Source: an uncultured Bacteroidales bacterium (GTDB lineage: Bacteria; Bacteroidota; Bacteroidia; Bacteroidales; UBA932). From it: 5,146 nucleotides of DNA. The notes below the pieces were generated by a model that worked only from the letters and a program-made list of their open reading frames with translations, searched no databases and was not told the DNA's origin. Position numbers and translations under genes: made by a program. The DNA is taken from the NCBI GenBank assembly GCA_902488725.1, contig CABTXO010000152.1, positions 1-5,146 on the forward strand. Reading direction: 5' to 3'. This document shows positions 1 to 5,146 of the stretch, in pieces. The number at the start of each line of letters is the position of its first letter. Within the stretch, counting starts at the first letter, position 1.

Positions 1-294
1 CACCAGCCGGAACAGGTTCGGCCCCGCGTTGTGGAAATACATCCGCCGCCCGCCGATTTTCATCGACTCCAGCTTCCCGGAGGCCGTCCAGTCCGCGATC
101 TGCGCGTCGGTCACCTCGGGAACGTACCGGGCGATGTAGTCTTTCACCTCCGCCTCGGTGCGGTCGAAATCCACCGCCAGCCGCTGGCTCAAGTCCTTGT
201 CCCATGAATATTTCGGATGCCGCTGCAGGTACAGGACCCCGCCCAGCACCAGCGCCAGGAGTGCAAAAATCAGGACTTCTTTCAGTTTGACCAT
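1..294 (-). CDS. Membrane-anchored exported protein, N-terminal fragment; possibly transglutaminase-like
   Basis: Only the first 98 codons are in the window; the frame is open from an ATG at 294 to the left edge. Residues 1-6 (MVKLKE) are a short basic start, followed by a hydrophobic segment at about 7-23 (LIFALLALVLGGVLYL). This looks like a signal anchor or uncleaved signal peptide and would place the rest in the periplasm. The remainder is soluble, charged and mostly helical, and ends in a Y-F-H-N-A-G-P-N-L-F-R motif at 86-96. A similar motif with N-A-A-P-N-L-F occurs, as I recall it, ahead of the transglutaminase-like domain in Bacteroidales proteins, but the catalytic Cys-His-Asp region would lie outside the window, so this naming is tentative. 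The start lies 33 bases after the epimerase stop on the same strand, so the two are probably one operon. There is no clear Shine-Dalgarno; the upstream bases are AT-rich. The gene is real with good confidence, its function uncertain. Confidence 0.72.
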   Translation of the reverse strand, partial: MVKLKEVLIFALLALVLGGVLYLQRHPKYSWDKDLSQRLAVDFDRTEAEVKDYIARYVPEVTDAQIADWTASGKLESMKIGGRRMYFHNAGPNLFRLV

Positions 295-310
295 ATCTGA
301 ATCGTAATAT

Positions 311-326
311 GTCCTTTGCGAAGGAC
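311..326 (-). repeat. Perfect inverted repeat (6-bp stem, 4-nt loop) between two co-directional genes
   Basis: The bases read GTCCTT-TGCG-AAGGAC, a perfect 6-bp stem with a 4-nt loop. It begins two bases beyond the stop codon of the epimerase gene and ends 16 bases before the ATG of the next gene. No run of T follows it on the minus strand (ATATTACG comes next), so it does not look like a strong intrinsic terminator. It could be an mRNA processing or stability element, a weak attenuator, or chance. Confidence 0.35.
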
Positions 327-327
327 G

Positions 328-1479
328 CTACACCACTTTCAGACCGATGCCGGGGCGGTCGGGGAGGGTCAGCTTGCCCTTCACGACGGTGACGCCCTCG
401 AAACGGTCGTTGCTGATGAGCAGGTTGCCGTCCAGGTCCGCAAAGTCCACGGCGGGGGAGAGCTGGGCCGCGGCGGACACGGCGCAGGAGGTCTCCGTCA
501 TGCAGCCCACCATCACTTGCATCCCTTCCGCACGGGCGTAGTTGAGCATCTTCCAGGCTTCCCGCATGCCCGTGCACTTCATCAGCTTGATGTTGATCCC
601 GTCGTAGGCGCCTTCGAGGGCCTTGATGTCTCGCAGCCGCTGGACCGCCTCGTCGGCGAAGATCGGCAGTTCCGTGCGCTCCCGCAGCCAGGCGATGTCG
701 TCGATCTGCTCTTTGGGCATGGGCTGCTCCACCATCACGATGCCGTGTTCCTGGAGCCAGCCGATCATGTCGAGGGCCTTGAACTTGTCCTTCCAGCCCT
801 GGTTGGCATCCACGGCGATCGGAAGGTCGGTGATCTCCCGGATGGTCTGGATCATCTCCTTGTCGTTGTCGAGTCCGACTTTTACCTTCAGGATGTTGAA
901 CCGGTCGGCGCACTCGCGGGTCTTCTCCCGGACCACCTCGGCGGTGTCGATGCCGATGGTGAAGGTCGTGTCGGGGGCCTTCTCCGGGTTGAGACCCCAG
1001 ATCTTGTACCAGGGCTGCCCCAGCAGCTTGCCCACAAGGTCGTGCAGGGCGATGTCCACGGCTGCTTTCGCCGCCGTGTCGCCTTCCGACAGGCCGTCCA
1101 CATAGGTCAGGATGTCTTCCAGCCGGAACGGATCGCGGAACTGCTCCAGATCCACTTTCTGCAGGAAGGTGCAGACGCTTTCGACCGTCTGGCCGAGGTA
1201 GGGCGGCATCGAGGCCTCTCCGTAGCCGGTCAGGCCTTCGTAGTCAATCCGCACCTGTACGTCCGGGGTCGTTTTCCGGGAATAGGAGGCGACGGTGAAG
1301 GTGTGCCGCAGCTGCAGTTCGTAGGGTTCGAAACGCAGGGTCATCCTTCCGCCGGAAAGCGCGGCCCCGGAAGGCCGTCCGGCCGGCTTGCAACCAGTCA
1401 GCAGGCCGCCGGAGCCGATCAGCAGACCGCTTCCGGCGGCGGCCGTGGCTGTCCTTTTCAGAAAATCTCGTCTTTTCAT
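328..1479 (-). CDS. Tat-exported dipeptide epimerase (enolase superfamily, L-Ala-D/L-Glu epimerase type)
   Basis: This 383-residue protein belongs to the muconate-lactonizing-enzyme branch of the enolase superfamily, which inverts the C-alpha of the second residue of a dipeptide. Visible active-site residues are the K198-V-K200 pair on one face, K298 (N-I-K-L) on the other, and metal ligands D224 (VDANQGW), E251 (VEQP) and D276 (FADEAV). The D348-L-D350 motif matches the DxD signature that, in dipeptide epimerases, holds the substrate's free amino group. The N-terminal capping domain covers about 46-165, the barrel about 170-360. The first 30 residues carry a twin-arginine signal (MKRRDFLKR, hydrophobic 11-28) ending in a lipobox-like LLTGC with C30. 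It is therefore probably exported folded and perhaps lipid-anchored, unlike cytoplasmic E. coli YcjG. The ATG at 1479 is chosen because it gives this complete Tat signal. In murein recycling the substrate would be L-Ala-D-Glu; the exact dipeptide preference cannot be read from the sequence. It is first in a likely operon with the membrane protein encoded downstream. Confidence 0.93.
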   Translation of the reverse strand: MKRRDFLKRTATAAAGSGLLIGSGGLLTGCKPAGRPSGAALSGGRMTLRFEPYELQLRHTFTVASYSRKTTPDVQVRIDYEGLTGYGEASMPPYLGQTVESVCTFLQKVDLEQFRDPFRLEDILTYVDGLSEGDTAAKAAVDIALHDLVGKLLGQPWYKIWGLNPEKAPDTTFTIGIDTAEVVREKTRECADRFNILKVKVGLDNDKEMIQTIREITDLPIAVDANQGWKDKFKALDMIGWLQEHGIVMVEQPMPKEQIDDIAWLRERTELPIFADEAVQRLRDIKALEGAYDGINIKLMKCTGMREAWKMLNYARAEGMQVMVGCMTETSCAVSAAAQLSPAVDFADLDGNLLISNDRFEGVTVVKGKLTLPDRPGIGLKVV

Positions 1480-1519
1480 GTTTGCTGGACGCTGTTTTAA
1501 GCGATGAAGATAATAATTT

Positions 1520-1551
1520 TTCGGAATATTTCTTCTTTTTGCCTATTTTTG
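1520..1551 (+). promoter_or_regulatory. Candidate Bacteroidota-type promoter for the phosphoesterase-galactosidase operon
   Basis: TATTTTTG at 1544-1551 matches the Bacteroides -7 consensus TAnnTTTG at every fixed position. Twenty bases upstream, TTCG at 1520-1523 matches the -33 box TTTG at three of four positions (TTTC at 1519-1522 gives the same score with 21-base spacing). This would start the transcript near 1555-1560 and give a short leader of roughly 20 bases before the ATG at 1578. The box lies in the AT-rich 98-base spacer between divergent genes. A comparably good box for the minus-strand epimerase was not found in the same spacer. Confidence 0.55.
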
Positions 1552-1577
1552 AAAATATCTACATAACTCACGGAACC

Positions 1578-5146
<3,569 letters not shown>

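Noticed and set aside
316..1500. A 394-codon plus-strand open frame opposite the dipeptide epimerase
   Set aside because: Its codons sit exactly opposite those of the epimerase, so stops arise only where the real gene uses TTA, CTA or TCA, which are rare in this GC-rich genome. The translation is low-complexity (His/Gly/Asp/Val-rich) and shows no family motif.
1482..1577. A 32-codon N-terminal extension of the phosphoesterase from the ATG at 1482
   Set aside because: It runs through the AT-rich promoter region, has Phe/Asn-rich non-conserved content, and would put 32 residues ahead of a good signal peptide.

Overview
The window looks like a chromosomal segment of a GC-rich Bacteroidota, most likely Bacteroidales. 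This is inferred from the protein families, from the exported enolase-superfamily dipeptide epimerase and exported LacZ-type enzyme, from a TAnnTTTG-type promoter box in the one AT-rich spacer, and from the lack of clear Shine-Dalgarno sequences. By eye the GC content is around 60%, which would fit an Alistipes-like or uncultured gut/rumen relative better than a typical Bacteroides. The genus cannot be fixed from this sequence.

There are two divergent gene pairs. On the minus strand, reading leftwards from about 1480, comes a Tat-exported dipeptide epimerase (328-1479) with the complete enolase-superfamily active site. After a 33-base gap holding a small hairpin comes the start of a membrane-anchored protein (1-294, running off the left edge), which resembles the N-terminus of Bacteroidales transglutaminase-like proteins. 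Together they suggest an envelope pathway that processes murein or other peptides.

A 98-base AT-rich spacer (1480-1577) carries a good candidate promoter for the plus strand. The plus-strand pair starts with a secreted two-domain protein (1578-3437): a calcineurin-like metallophosphoesterase fused to a PQQ-type beta-propeller of about eight repeats. It is followed, with overlapping or near-overlapping start codons, by a secreted GH2 LacZ-type beta-galactosidase (3449 to the right edge, 3' end missing). These two are probably co-transcribed and both act outside the cytoplasm, but the substrate linking a phosphoesterase to a galactosidase is not evident.

No RNA genes, mobile elements, CRISPR arrays, attachment sites or origins are visible. 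Coding density is very high, and no stretch of more than 300 bases lacks a gene. The least described item is the phosphoesterase-propeller fusion and its tight coupling to a beta-galactosidase. I see no clearly new multi-gene system.
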